Below are positions 11,101 to 23,000 of a DNA stretch of 64,000 bases, in pieces. Within the stretch, counting starts at the first letter, position 1, and every line of letters starts with the position of its first letter. A program made the translations under genes and the position numbers. The DNA lies in NCBI GenBank assembly GCA_037447655.1, contig JBBHKE010001378.1:652538-716537 (forward strand), read 5' to 3'. The notes under the pieces are model-generated. The model was not told the origin of the DNA. It was given only the letters and a program-made list of their open reading frames with translations, and made no database searches. Origin of the DNA: Zygnema cylindricum. Its lineage: Eukaryota > Streptophyta > Zygnematophyceae > Zygnematales > Zygnemataceae.

Positions 11101-13579
11101 AGAGAGGGTGAGGGGGGAGAGAGAGAGAAGGGAGGACTCTCACCTTGTCATATACAAAGAGATTTCCATCAGCATGAGCTACCACAAACTGCTCATTCCC
11201 TCGAGGTACCCAAGCGACAGCTGTCACACGACTGCCAGCCAACGAAATTCTTCCAAAATCAGCAAAAAGCGGCAGATGGAATCATAATTACTAATTATGA
11301 TAAACATTAATTATCAGAAACCCTAAAAAAACCCTAATCAGCAAAATATGATAGGTGGCAAGAATTGGCAAAAATGACAGGTAGCAAGAATCAGAAAAAT
11401 GACAGGTGGCAAGAATTTGGAAAATGAGAGGTGGCATGAATCAGCAATAAAGGCTGGGAGGCAGCTTGTGATTGGCTAGTACACCGTCTACTGTCATTAG
11501 TGTGAGGTTAAATTAACCGCGGGTTGAAAAGATGGTGCGACTAAAGTCAATAATGGGAGACTGTGAATAAGTGGAACACCTAAATTAGTGTGTTTTGTGC
11601 GTCTCCAACAGAGACTCATATCGTGTTGGTTGCACAGCCGATAATCAGCAATAAAGATACCTATCCGTTTTCAAAAAGTTTCGATATTTCGATAACTATG
11701 GTAAAGTACAAAAGGTACGCAAAGTACCGTGGAAAGAAAAAAAGGCTAGGGAGGAGAGTGCGAGAGAGCATTGTTAGAGAAAGAGAGAGAAATGGACGGG
11801 GGGAAAGAGGTAAACCCCCAAACAGACTGCAGCGTCCTTGTTAAAGAAAGAGAAAGAGAGAAAGAGAGAGAAGAGAGAGAGAAGAGGGAAGGAGGGAGGG
11901 AGGGAGAGAGGGAGGGAGAGAGAGAGAGAGAGAAAGAAAGAGTGCGAGAGAGAGGCACCTTGAGCACACTGCCCCGTCCTTGTTGTAGTGGTTAGCGAGG
12001 ACCAGTTTCCTCCCGCTGTCCTGCAGTTGATGCCGCAAGGAGGCGCTGAAGACTGCCAAGAATTATTGCCCAAGCCACGGCTGCCCTCCCTCTCAGAAGC
12101 CTCCTACTGCAGACGAAAGAAAGGCAAGCCACCAGGGCAACCACACTTGACTTACAGATTCAAACTCAGACTGGTTCTTGACCGTTTAAACATTTGAGAT
12201 TTATTCTTGGAGATTCAAGTTGAGAAAATGAAGACAGACTCTTGGAGGTTCAGATTAAGGTTCATTTTTGCAGATTCTAATTGAGACTGAAACTGAGACT
12301 GACACTTGGAGATTCAAATTTAGACTGCAGCTTGGAGAATAGACCGTGACCGGTTCTTGGAGATTCAAAGCACGATTGATTCTTGGAGATTCATATGGAG
12401 ATTGCAGCTGAGACTGATGGTTGGAATTCAAACTGAGACTGAAACTTGAGATTCAAAGTTCTGAGACTGATTCTCCGAGATTCGAATTTGGACTGCAACT
12501 TGAAGATTCAAACTGAAATTGACACTTGGCAGTTAAACCTGAGACATGTTTCTGGAGATTGAAACAGATAGGCTGTTTTGAATCATGTAAACTATCTGAA
12601 GTTGAAAGGTACAAAGGGAGACCATCGTCCGCAAGACCGAAATCAGGTTGTTTTCAGAAAAAAAAGAGGCCATTTGGACAAGAGACGAACAGCGCCCTCA
12701 ATGTAAAGTCTGGAAAGCTGAGGTTTGATGAAGGTTATATACGGGTGATACATCTAAATCACAAGAAGGCCGCTCAATTCGATATGAAAAATGAGAAACT
12801 CACTCAATCACTCACTCTCACTCGCTCACTTTTTTTATATGAGAGAAGTTGAGGAACTTACCGTCTCCTACTTCGGTGCCTATAAGAAGATCGTGTCCCT
12901 CCGTGGCATCATTATTGAAGGCGTGACAAAGGGATCGCATTCCACCAAAGTGAATGCTTTTAATAGGATCCTAAAAACCATCCCAATGGCACTCAGACAG
13001 ATAAACTTCCACACTTTTAAAAAAAAAATCTGTCCAAAAAATTAATAATCCAATCCATCACTTTTCAATCCATAACATGGACATTTTATTTACCATAGTC
13101 CAAAACAAAACAGGTCAATTTGCCAATCGCATATTTTCAAGTACAATCTAATGCTTATACCTTGAGCGCTGTACAAATAAAGAAAACTCACAAGTTTCAA
13201 ATGCACAAATTTCAAAAGCACGTTGAATTAGAATCCACATTAAAAATGGTGTTTGTACCTTTTCTACGCTGTTATAGTCAGCCACAAGTAGTACTTCTCC
13301 AGAATTGAATATGAGATACGTGCCTTCACCATCCCCTTGCCCTACTTTTTCAGAACCATGTCCTCGAGGTGTACTAGTTCCACTAGTACTGCCTCCACTA
13401 CTTCTCCCTCCTCCCACTCCTAATCTTCCGAAACCATTACTGCCTCCAAAGAAAGAGTTAGTCCTTCCATTGCTTGAGCTAAAAGAAGGCAGTTTCGGGA
13501 CATATCTGCCCGCTGCAGAAACTAGGGTGGGGGGAAGAGGTAAATGCTGTGGCCGATCTTTCAAATGAGCGACTGTTAC
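6054..13579 (-). CDS. WD40-repeat protein, plant WDR20/DMWD/creC-like (5' end missing)
   Basis: Ten exons join in frame on the minus strand: 13579-13259, 12970-12862, 12052-11959, 11231-11144, 10830-10747, 9586-9490, 8702-8615, 8348-8243, 7321-7007, 6224-6054 (1473 nt, 490 residues plus TGA). All introns are GT-AG. The product follows the plant WD40 family related to animal WDR20/DMWD and fungal creC: HLKDRP, a Gly/Ser-rich segment, GTYLIFN, DPIKSIHF, HNYNKDG-type NHYNKDG, WVPRGNEQFVVAHADGN, ARWQISSSAINGLCFSP, LATAGRDG, GGEDDLVHIWSM, SVAQDAQLLLWD, PLMAHRV and DGHIKIWRRP. creC and WDR20 bind ubiquitin hydrolases (USP12/46 type), so a scaffold role in deubiquitination is inferred from the family. 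The first exon, normally encoding a YFKTPEGRYKL-like start, was not found and probably lies between 13.6 and 19 kb. Alternative: any DMWD paralogue. Confidence 0.9.
7290..8060. repeat. Intronic tandem array copying a 3' splice site and exon start
   Basis: In the intron 8242-7322 of the WD40 gene, the last intron bases, the AG and about 35 bases of the next exon (true acceptor before 7321) recur at about 7457-7500, 7631-7680, 7880-7925 and 8006-8050, with a remnant near 7766. They are separated by GA-rich spacer. The first copy still reads CAG followed by GTAAGTGCAGTGGCATTCG in frame; later copies lose the AG context or the frame. Confidence 0.8.
8145..8240. repeat. GA microsatellite abutting a 5' splice site
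   Basis: (GA)n on the plus strand, read as CTCTCT in the transcript. It starts within about 10 nt of the donor of exon 8348-8243. Confidence 0.85.
9392..9476. repeat. GGGGGA/GGGAGA array next to a 5' splice site
   Basis: GGGGGA and GGGAGA units on the plus strand, starting about 14 nt inside the intron after exon 9586-9490. Runs of three to five G make the plus strand a candidate for G-quadruplex formation. Confidence 0.85.
9660..9775. repeat. Degenerate telomere-like TTTAGGG repeats (teloboxes)
   Basis: Several GTTTAGGGTTTCTAGG-like words occur in the intron of the WD40 gene, resembling the plant telomere unit TTTAGGG but too degenerate for a true interstitial telomere. Confidence 0.5.
10440..10749. 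repeat. Intronic tandem array copying a 5' splice site
   Basis: Around the donor of exon 10830-10747 the plus-strand text AACTATCTTTAACTCACCTT (minus: AAGGTGAGTTAAAGATAGTT) recurs at about 10641 and 10558, with a weaker copy at 10456 (spacings 102, 83 and 102). Each copy is linked to ATACGCTTTATAAAAACGAC and a TCATATGATGCTAT phrase. Each therefore carries a GTGAGT or similar decoy donor. Confidence 0.8.
11040..11143. repeat. GA-rich microsatellite abutting a 5' splice site
   Basis: GAGAGAGGGAGA units directly next to the donor of exon 11231-11144. In the transcript this is a CTCTCTCCC tract at the start of the intron. Confidence 0.85.
11840..11957. repeat. GA-rich microsatellite abutting a 5' splice site
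   Basis: GAGAGAAAGAGAGAG and GGGAGGGAGG units end next to the donor of exon 12052-11959. That donor (GTGCCT) is weak. Nearby Ser/Leu-rich ORFs are artefacts of this tract. Confidence 0.85.
12155..12545. repeat. Intronic minisatellite, CTTGGAGATTCAAA type
   Basis: A dozen or so imperfect units of about 30-36 bp built from GAGACTGA, CTTGGAGATTCAAA and TGGAGATTC words, inside the intron 12861-12053 of the WD40 gene. Confidence 0.8.
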
Positions 13580-14675
13580 CTGTTCAACAAATCAGAGTTT
13601 GACACATCAGCAACTTCTTCTCTAATAAAAGTTACATGGAATGCGTTGTAACTGTTAGTGAGGCAGGACGATCGTTTTAACTGTCGACAGAATGATACTG
13701 CAAAAAGTCAAAGCCCTAACTTTCTGGACTACATGTAGGACAGTTCACACAAAATTAATTATTGCGCAACTCTTGAACATTAAAATGAAATTAGTAAATA
13801 TCAGCTGTTTGTTTCTTATTTTTTTTAACATTATTTCAGAAAAGCTAGGTCAAGAAAGTGTCGTTCTCGAAAATACCAACAACAGCAACCACTGTGAACA
13901 TAAATTACAGATACAATTACAATAGTCAACTATATCAGCTGAAGGATTATATTGATCAAAAGTAACTAAATATACAATTGAACTAAAGTTCTAAACCTTG
14001 GCAGCCGCCAAATTCTGAACAAGTTTTAATGGTTCTACTTTGACTAAGCAACGGCCAGAGTCTAATCGAAGGCTTTGTAATATTTTTTTTGAAAAATTAT
14101 GAGTTTTAAATCAAAGATGTAGGTGGCTAGTAAACTTATTGCAGTTGCAAAAATTAAGCATTATGAGCCACTACAGGTATAAAAGAACCCTGGCTGAAAG
14201 GGAGTTAAACCAAGGAACAATACATGGTTTCAAAACCTAGTTCCTAGTCACATTACTCGTGTTGTCCATACCAAATGTAAGTATATGCCACCCTGATATG
14301 AACTAAAATCTGTGTGAACACATGGAAAGACATCGTTCAAGTGTGTAAAAACAAATGGAAATTCCATACGTGGTTACCCCATTCTATATGCAATGTTATG
14401 GTATACGATATGGTATGATATGGTACTATACATGTATAGATATGTTATACATCGCATATAGTACGGGGTAGCCACATCTAGGATTTCCACACTCATGTCA
14501 AACATACATTACTGGGCGAATTGTGTTTCATTTATCGCCAAAAATTCCTGTCTTCGCTTTGGAGTTGGAAGCTTCACAATTGAACGAAGAAATAACTGAA
14601 AGAAAAGATCATACACACATTTACATGCACGTCTGGCCTGCGTCTACATAACGTGTTGTAAACTGTACGTATATG
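13580..14675. other. Intergenic or first-intron DNA of the WD40 gene
   Basis: Upstream of the first exon found for the WD40 gene. It may be first intron, because the amino-terminal exon must lie further upstream. I searched by eye for an exon ending in the family's GKTVTQ-like segment and did not find one. Confidence 0.4.
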
Positions 14676-14679
14676 CATA

Positions 14680-15030
14680 TGTATACAATGTATGTTCAAA
14701 GTTTGTACAAATGGATCTGTGGCTTAATTTGAAGCTTTTAAGGTTTTTTTAAATTTACGAATGCATGCATGTATTTATGTGTATGCATGCCAGTGCATTT
14801 AAAGAATGTTTGTTCAAATTTTGTGCTTTCTGTTCTGTGGTATATCTTAAAGTTTTTAGAGTTTTCTAGGGTTTACGAATGTATGCATATATGTATGTGT
14901 ATGGACGCCTGTATGCATACGATGTATGTTCAAAATTTGCACCAAATAGTTTATTTTGAAGTTTTGGATTTTCTAGGGTTTACGAAGGTATGTATCACTT
15001 TGTGTATGCATGTGTGTGTATGTATGCAAA
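14680..15030. repeat. About 110-bp tandem repeat, TGTATGCATG-rich
   Basis: Three imperfect units, each with GTATGCATACGATGTATG-like runs, TTCAAA-TTTG and TTTTCTAGGGTTTACGAA (the last two near 14868 and 14972). Confidence 0.7.
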
Positions 15031-15406
15031 ACAGATGTAGAAGGTCTTGATTGTTTGCTTGATGAGTGTACCTATGTTCAAAACCTGTGAAAATTTCGTG
15101 TATCATCCAGAGATAGAACAAACAGTTCCATAGTGGAAATTTTACAAGGCTACAAGAAGCTACACCATGTATCGTTACTATCAGTATGGGACTTATATTA
15201 CTGTTATTGATCTAATTCAAATCCAAAGGGATGTGGCTGGTTCCGAACCGCTTAAAAATTAGCGGTAAGAAAACAACGAATAGTGTCATTGACACTATTT
15301 CAAGTTCGAGGGGTAGCATTTAAGGGCAACAATGTAGGGTTAGTGATACTAAAAACTACACATGATGTAGCTGGCAAAAATATTCCATTAATTTCTCTAC
15401 AGTATG

Positions 15407-15410
<4 letters not shown>

Positions 15411-15441
<31 letters not shown>
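15411..15441. repeat. (TA)n microsatellite
   Basis: An uninterrupted TA run of about 30 bases. Confidence 0.95.
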
Positions 15442-15445
<4 letters not shown>

Positions 15446-15959
15446 ATTATGATCCTATAGATACATATATGAATATACATGTAGGACTTAGTACTGAATT
15501 ATTGAAGAATTTCCGTACAGCATACTGATTTCATGTGATTTCTGTCTGAAAAGTTCGCACATATAAAACATAGGTGAGCACGAATGAAAGTGTAAGGTGG
15601 ATGTGCTTAGTACTAAATATTTAGTACTATATTATTTAATACTTTATCCTTTAACCAAAATTTTGGATTTGTAGCTCAAATCGTTTCTCTCTATTTTGAA
15701 GACTTCAAAAAAAAAATGTGATCTGAGCAAACACAGGGCTTTCAAATTTTAACACTAAAATATCGAGAATCAAATAAAATCAGCCCTAAAAGAAGATCCT
15801 GAAACAAAACCCTAAAACAAGAGAACTACGACAAAATTGAGTCTACGAATCAGTCCGAATCTTGATTTTGCTGCAGCACTCACCCTTAAAAAAAAAAAAA
15901 AAAAAACCTTACACTGCTTTAAGAGTTAACTAACCAGCCGTCTTCGCATTTTCACAAAC

Positions 15960-16085
15960 CAACAGCCATTCAATACATATTTCCGTACATACTTCCGTAC
16001 ATATTTCCATAAGCATTTCTATAATATGTCCATACTGTCTCCGTACATATTTCCGTACACGTTTCCGTACACATTCTGCACCAAT
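15960..16085. repeat. TTTCCGTACATA minisatellite
   Basis: About eight imperfect units of TTTCCGTACATA/ACTTCCGTACAT. Confidence 0.75.
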
Positions 16086-16384
16086 GTCCGTACGTTTCAC
16101 ATTTACGTTCAGTGCATACTCAGTACATATTTCAGTATGTACGGAAAAGGTCCTTTTCTGTGCAAGACTCGATTCTCCACACTATTATTGATTCATGTCC
16201 GGTTTCTGATTTCACGACTTTTCGATTTACGACGACCGAGAGTCGGATATCCTTGACTGTCTCCTCTTCTCCCTCCCTTCTTTTCCTCTCCCCCTGTTTC
16301 GAGCCTCTCAATTTTCCCTCCTCCTCCCCCCATCACGTCTGCTTCTCGGCGCCGCCAGCAGCCAGGGGCTTATGTGCTCGCGAT

Positions 16385-16560
16385 GCATCCATGCGCGTCA
16401 CGTCACGTCACGGCACTGCAGGCCACGGCGCGGTACGGCGCGGTAGGGTACGGTATGATACGGTAGGCAGTCGCGTCGCGGTACGGCACGGTACGGTATG
16501 GTTTGGTATAGTACGGTAGGGCACGTCACGTCACGGTACGGCGCAGATCGTGACGTGGCT
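16385..16560. repeat. GC-rich GTACGG / GTCACGTCAC minisatellite
   Basis: Units of CGGTACGG, CGGTATG and CACGTCACGTCACGG make an island clearly richer in CpG than its surroundings, followed by a GGGAGGG tract to about 16625. The minus-strand Tyr/Arg/Pro-rich ORF across it is a repeat artefact. Lying between two divergent genes, it could belong to a promoter region; that is inference. Confidence 0.7.
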
Positions 16561-17242
16561 CGCAGGGATCGGCTAATTGAGGAGAGGAGGGAGGGGAGGG
16601 AAGGGGAGGGAGAGGAGAGGAGAAGAGATGGGTGACGTCGGACAACGAGGGAATAGGAAGCTAAGGAGAGAGAAAGTTCGAGGAAGTACAGTAGTTTTTT
16701 TTTTTTTTTCTTTTTCGTCTTCTTTGTTCTTTTTGCTTTCTTTGGTTTTGTACTTTTGTAACTTTTTGTTTGGAGGAGCGCGACGAAAGTTTTGAAAGTT
16801 TTGAAAGTTTTAAAAGTTGAAAGTTTTGCAACGACGAGCCGTGTTCGCGGGCAGAATGAAATGAAACGTTTTTTTCTTTTCGGGGCTGCGGAGGTTAAAC
16901 CTTTGAAGTACATCTGCCGCAAAGAAACGCGGCGAGCTCTGATTGGTTCTGAGGCGGAGAGTTGACAGCGTACTTGGAACGAAAAGTTTTCGAAACGACA
17001 AGATTTTTTACGAGCGGAAAGAGATGACGTTTTTCCTCTTTTTCCAGTGAGGTAAAAGTACATTTGCCACGTCATACAACTAAAATATCTACTTGCATGG
17101 AGACAAACAATTAAAGGAGCGCGTGAAGCGAAGTTTTGCATAAGAGGGAAATTTCAAATTTAATTTTCTTCGGGCTCGATTATCGTAGTGTAACCGGTGT
17201 GGGCTTCTCGTACAATGCAGTACACTATCAGTACAGTAACAG

Positions 17243-17345
17243 TACACCGCGAATCGCTATTAGCGTACATGACGCTAATTGGGGTACCCCTTTTTTTGGG
17301 GCAAATTCTCAAATAGAATAAAGTACGCTAAATGTTTTTGCACGT
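17243..17345. mobile_element. Family A MITE, one end only
   Basis: TACACCGCGAATCGCTATTA at 17243 matches the terminal inverted repeat of the TA-flanked MITE family seen repeatedly after 35 kb, followed by similar internal text (CGCTAATT and TTCTCAAATAGAAT). The opposite end is not found, so this is a fragment. Confidence 0.6.
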
Positions 17346-18312
17346 TATTTGAGGTACCCCGCTGTAACCGAAACTTAGTCTTGTTACTTTGTTTTTTAGC
17401 GAAGATTCTCCGTACAATTTTCAGAGCATTCGTATGTAAAGAAATGAAATCGTAACTTTAAATTGTGACGGATGTAGACGTGGGTGTAATTTGTGACGAT
17501 TGTACACGAGTACAAAACTCGCGACAATCGATGACGTTTACAAAATAGAGACGGTTGTAGACGTCTACCTACTTGTGACATTATAGATGTTTAGGGTTTG
17601 TGACATTTTGACGTCACGCGTACTTATGATAGCGTCGACGTCACTAATTCCAAAACATTCCGCCATGGTTTTTCGATTTTGTTTTTTCGTCCGTTCTCAC
17701 TCTACTTGCCATCAAATTAAGCTAAAAGACAGCCAAAACAAATATTTTTCATAGATCTTTCATTTGATACCTTTCTTGCCTTTTTTCATTGCAAGAATTG
17801 TGAGATAGACGCGTTAGGTGGAGAGGGAGAGAAAGAGAGGCGCTTTCACCATCTTCGCTTTTGCGAAATGGCGTCAGTTGGTCGAAACCTCCCTCCACGG
17901 GCCCTGTACGGAAAAAAGCGCACGGGAAAAAGTCACGCATAGGTTGGAAACGTGCAGTGGGTTTTTTTTTTGGTACTCCGCGGACAAAAATTGTCAAAAA
18001 ATCTGACATGTGCGACAACATCTTCCTATTCGCTCTCCTTTTTGGACTATATTTAAAATCACCTCGCGAGGTGATTTGACGTAAAATTTGAACGTGTGAT
18101 GAAAGGACGCGAAAATGGGTCGAAATGCGCTAAACGACAAATTGCATCGCGCTAGTCGACAAACTTACGTACGTCTAAAGTTTCACTGTAATGTAACTTG
18201 TACGGTGCTAATTTCATTTTTTTGGTACGGCTGCGGATTTTCTCGTTTTTTTCTAAGTTATGAAGGAAAACGACACGAAATAACTGTAACTTTACCACAT
18301 GCGAAAACACCC
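17346..18312. mobile_element. Diverged relative of the Harbinger-type MITE at 49.5 kb
   Basis: Both sides resemble the element at 49486-51135. On the left GAAACTTAG...TTACTTTGTTTTTTAGCG occurs in both. On the right GGTACGGCT, GGAAAACGACA and a terminal CACCC followed by TTA (18310-18315) occur in both. The left end is not intact. No transposase is visible. Confidence 0.5.
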
Positions 18313-18698
18313 TTAGTGTTGAGTCTTAGGTTAAGTGTCTAGGGTAGTTTTTTGTGTTCGTATGGTTAGGTTTTTGGCTTTTTCTTTGTTGTACTTGCTT
18401 TCCCTTTTAGGCATTTATTGTTTTTTAACATTTTTTGTGCCTTCAGTCCTTAAGAAAATTAGAAATAGTTGATGACCATCAAAGGTAAAAGACAAACATC
18501 CTTAAGTTAATAAATTAAAGAAATAAACGACGATGCAATATAGTACATTTCCCACTGTTAATAGAGTGGAGTAATTACTAGTTTAAACTAGGACATATCT
18601 CAAAGCAAACACTATTTTGCAATTGTTGTCCAAAAAAGTCACGACCTAATTATTATTATGAACGCTTATCGCGATGGGCGGTTTAGTAAACAACCAAA

Positions 18699-18904
18699 CC
18701 GTGTATCGCTATTGGCGATAATGTTTTTCTCGCCACTTAAAATTTAAAACCATTTTTTCTCCGTGCACCCTTGTCGGATTGCTAACAATCCGATAGTCGC
18801 GATTGAAACGGAAGATTTCTCACCTTCCGATTGGCGGTTTCCAATCGAAAATCAGACGTGTCCACGAGAAAAAATGTTTGTTTAACACCCCTAGCGATAC
18901 ACGG
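18699..18904. mobile_element. Family B fold-back MITE
   Basis: CCGTGTATCGCTA (18699-18711) and its exact complement TAGCGATACACGG (18892-18904) bound a 206-bp element. Its interior matches four other copies (TTTTTTCTCCGTGCAC, TTCCGATTGGCGGT). It lacks the usual flanking TA, perhaps through mutation. Confidence 0.75.
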
Positions 18905-20045
18905 TGCAGCGTTGCGTATCGTAAGCAAATGTCAGCGATATAATACGCTATAGTCTCGGACATAATTTGAATATCAATAGATACCGATATTTTGCGATTT
19001 TCCAGATCAAATTAGCGCGCCCCTGAAGCGCAGCTCTCTATCGCCCGCGAGAGTTGACAGGTAAAAATCCAGAAATCTGAAACGGTCAGATTTTTCGGAG
19101 TGCTTCGTGGCCGTCCGATCCAGGATTCGACATTTCCCCCGCCGTCCAAACTCCAGACAAGGAGATCGAATAAAGGACCAGAATCCAATTTCCACCACGA
19201 AATTTTCCGAGCCTTCCACAAAACGAGGAAAATGAAGCGCCTCTGAAATGTCCAAATGTACGGTAACAAAACCATTTTTGTGCACTTTATTTGTACGGTT
19301 TTAGAACTTCTGACCACTGACGTCAAACTATGTACTTTTTGGACGCCACATCCTCTGTTTCTATGGTGACGATTACCCTCAACTTTCTTAAAAAAGACCC
19401 CTCTAAAGGATACTTATTCGTCCCACGCGTCCTCCAGGAGCTGTTTTAAAAGTTCCCAACGTGACTTGGAACAAATGGATTATCTGCTTTTGGATATGAT
19501 TTGCAGCAAGGATTTCTAATCAAAGAATTGCTGCGAAGTATCGCGTCTTTGCGTGTTCTTAACTTGAACTATTTTGCTTTCTTTGATGCTCTCCAAGATA
19601 AAGAATCTAGAGAACATTTTGATTTCATGATTATTATTTTTTCTTTGAAGTGTAAATTAAGCAGCCATGAATGTCAATTGATTAGCAAGTGTGTAGGTAG
19701 GTTTTTGGATTGTACTTTCTCTTAACTTTTAGTATAGAGGCGAGCAGTTTTGCAATTATTTCATGCTTCAACTTACTCTTGTCTCAAATTGTGTGGTGAA
19801 TCTGTTTAGTCTTATCAATCAAACGACACTTTTTGAACCGTAACAGGTTTTAAGACATTTTCGTAACGAACATTGATAGACATTTTCGCATGTTTATCAA
19901 TTTTTATCCTACCGTGTTATAGCTTTTGTAGTGAACTGAGCAATTCTGCTGATAATCATGCCAATGCTCATTCAAATGAATACTCATTTAAGTTTCTTTC
20001 GACAAATATAGAGAAAGTTTTTTTCTTTCTCTACTTTTCCGCTTC
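18905..20045. other. Upstream region of the membrane/coiled-coil gene
   Basis: About 1.1 kb before the ATG at 20046. A GC-richer patch lies near 19010-19260 and could be promoter or untranslated exon. I see no recognisable protein in either strand. Confidence 0.4.
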
Positions 20046-23000
20046 ATGACGATTCGACGCCATTCTGCTGCCCCTTCCCGCCTCACTCGTGGTTCTTTAC
20101 GGAGAATAGGACGGGGGAATGGTAACAAGAGCGGTTTTGATCGTACGGATTTGCACGGTCATGGCTGGGAGACTCGCAAATGGCTCGCATTTGCTGCTTG
20201 GTTTTTTGTCAGTGGTTTTGTCTATTGGTTCTTTGAATTGGTAAGAAATTGCTTAAAAAGCACTCCTCCTTCTCTACAGCACCTTTTTTTACTTCTCTTT
20301 CCGTCTTCATTTATTGAACCTTCACCCTCTTTGCCACTGCAACTCAATATCAGAGTTATGTGTCACTTCCATAGTTGTTTTCCGGTTGTACTTTTTTTTG
20401 CCAGTTTAACAGTGAACCTTATCGGATGATGTTAAAAGAGATGATGTAAAGGTCTGGACTTACGTACTTGCATACATATTCAGCGATACTATTTTTGATC
20501 TCAACGACTTTCTTTCACTTTGCTGCAGGCCAAACCGATATCTAAATTTGTATGTGACGCATTTTTTGCCATTGTCACTCCGGCTACTGACGAGCCCCAT
20601 GGTAAGCTGAACTTTGTTTCTTGCTTGCTGTAGTTGCTACAATCGAAATGTGCTAAAGCTTTTTGAGGTTAGAGTTACGGAGTTATGTTGTTTCATTCGG
20701 AAACTAACGTTTTACAAAGAGAGGTGTTTCTTTGTCGTTAATGCTCCATGTAGCAGGATATTCATGAAACTTCACTGCTTTCAAGCCTTCAAGTATTTAT
20801 TTTTGCATTTCATTTCTACCATCTTTGGTGCCTGTTTGCTTGATGTTTAAACGTTTCTCTTTGCCAGTATAATTATACATGTCATAACGGCATCTAGTTG
20901 CATATGTTATGGTGTTTAAAAAATCATGTCCACCGTGTTTAGATTGGTCATGCATGGTTTTTTTCTTGAGCCGAGACATCACATTGGCCTGCTCCTGAAG
21001 AGACTCCTTTTGAATCTGTTGGTGATAATGGTGGCATAAATATGGGTACTTCAAGTCAGTCGTTTCGTCCTCTCTTGTCAGTTGATTAACTAAATGAAGA
21101 TATGTGAAGAGAAACTGATTCATGGTGACCTTACTAATTACTGACCATGACGGAATTATGCTATCATTTCAAGCGCTTCAGTGAAGGTTTTGTCAAAGTT
21201 AATGCGTTGGTATCGCACATTTCTTAGATTGAGGTGGTTTTAAGTACGCTTATTTCACCTACCCAGATCATGATGTCGATGCGCATTGATAAGCTGACTG
21301 TCTTCAAAATCTTAAACGATCATAGTGTTGTTGGCTATATAATATATACCGCAAGTTTATTTTAATAATCTATAAAGCAGTATTCATCTTTTGTTTATTG
21401 TCCTTTGAGGGTCAGTAGGACACTCTGCTATTATTAACACTAACTCGGTCGCGACTTTTTTTTTCCCAAAAATCATAAAATTGTCTTTAGAACACTATTG
21501 AATGGAGTGGGCTACAATCCGCCATGTCTTTCTACTTCTTAATTAGTATCTTACATTCTAATTTCGCATTTACACTAACAATTCCTTTACACTAATAGTG
21601 ATGAGCAGTGTAGTTCTTGCTTGTCTATGCCCTAAAACATGATTGATATGTTCATGCAGCTGCTTGGGCTTTTGCTTCTCATGCCGCTGGGCTTGGCCTT
21701 TTTCTCCTTATCACCACCCGACAGGTGTGTCTCCATTCCTTGTGTTGTTGTCAAGGTGTTTGTGTGACTCATTTCGTCATTTTTTGCCTGTGTATTTTAC
21801 TCTGTTCATGTGCCAGAGTTGACTAAAGTGGAGTTAAAATATTTGTCTGATTAGTGTTGCTAAAACGACAACGCAGTTCATGGTGATTGATACATAAGAC
21901 TTTTTGTGGTTGTTTCTCCTGATTAATCATTGACCAATGTGAAGGCTATCTAGAACTTAAATGAAGATGAGTTAGAGCCAAACTAGCCATGAAGGACGGT
22001 ACTGGATGAGGTGTTTTTTTGTTGTAACCTCAACAAAAGTTTTTTGCAGAGCATATCTGTAAATTGAATGCTCTCTATTGAACAAGTGGGAAATGGGGCC
22101 TGCAGTCACGCTGGCTTCTCGCAACTGCTGTAGGTTGGCTCTCAGTTTTATGGTATGTTTTTAATGTCTGACTTAACTTTTTGAAGACAAACTTGTGGTC
22201 TTGGTGTGACAGCGTGAAACTTGTTTGCTTTAGATAACTTATGAAGGTACAATTTCTGTTGGGCGGTACGCTGCCAGTGGCTATTACAGTTTATCACTCT
22301 TTTTCTAGTTTGTGTTTTTTTGACACAAAATAAATAATCATTTAATGTTTATACAACATACGCATATATGCTAATTATTTTGAGTGGCCTATAATGAGCC
22401 AGGTGGAGGAACAAAGTTTAGGATAGTTAATCATGATAGTGCTAATGCTAATAATTTACTAACTTCAATAGCGATGGACAGATTTAGCTTAGTAGGAATG
22501 ATGACTGCCCCATAGGATACTGTTCTTCACGAGTATCTGAGGACCTTTTGGCTGGTGGGGTATTCTCATATCGCATGTGTGACATAAATTTGTTTTTGTA
22601 AACTTGAGTCTTTTACAGATTTTTTGATTGCATCGCCGCCTTGGTTTTGTTTATGTTTTACATCACTTTTCAGAGATACTTGACATATTTGTCGAGACAG
22701 CGAATTTGGACAAGAAAATTTGACATTTTTCTATTTTTTTTTCACAGGGGTATGGGCCTTGTGGTTCCTGACAAGTGGCATGTTTTGGTAGCTCATGCCG
22801 TTGGATATGCCATCCAAGCTGGATGCCTAATTGCTGCACTCGGTAAGTGACCCTTGCTATTTATTCTTTCTTATCCGTCTTTGTCTTATTGTTTTATTTA
22901 TTGTTCGTCTGTCTATCTGACTCCCTTTACCTGTCTTGTTTCTCTTTCAACCTACTCGCCATGGCGTATATCCCTTCAATATTCTTTTTCACCTTTAAGC

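Noticed and set aside
16398-17141. 247-residue minus-strand ORF
   Set aside because: Covers the GTACGG minisatellite and a T-run; low complexity, no motif, no splice context.
19007-19326. Minus-strand ORFs of about 100 residues in the GC-richer patch
   Set aside because: Two overlapping frames open together, no recognisable family, no supporting splice structure.
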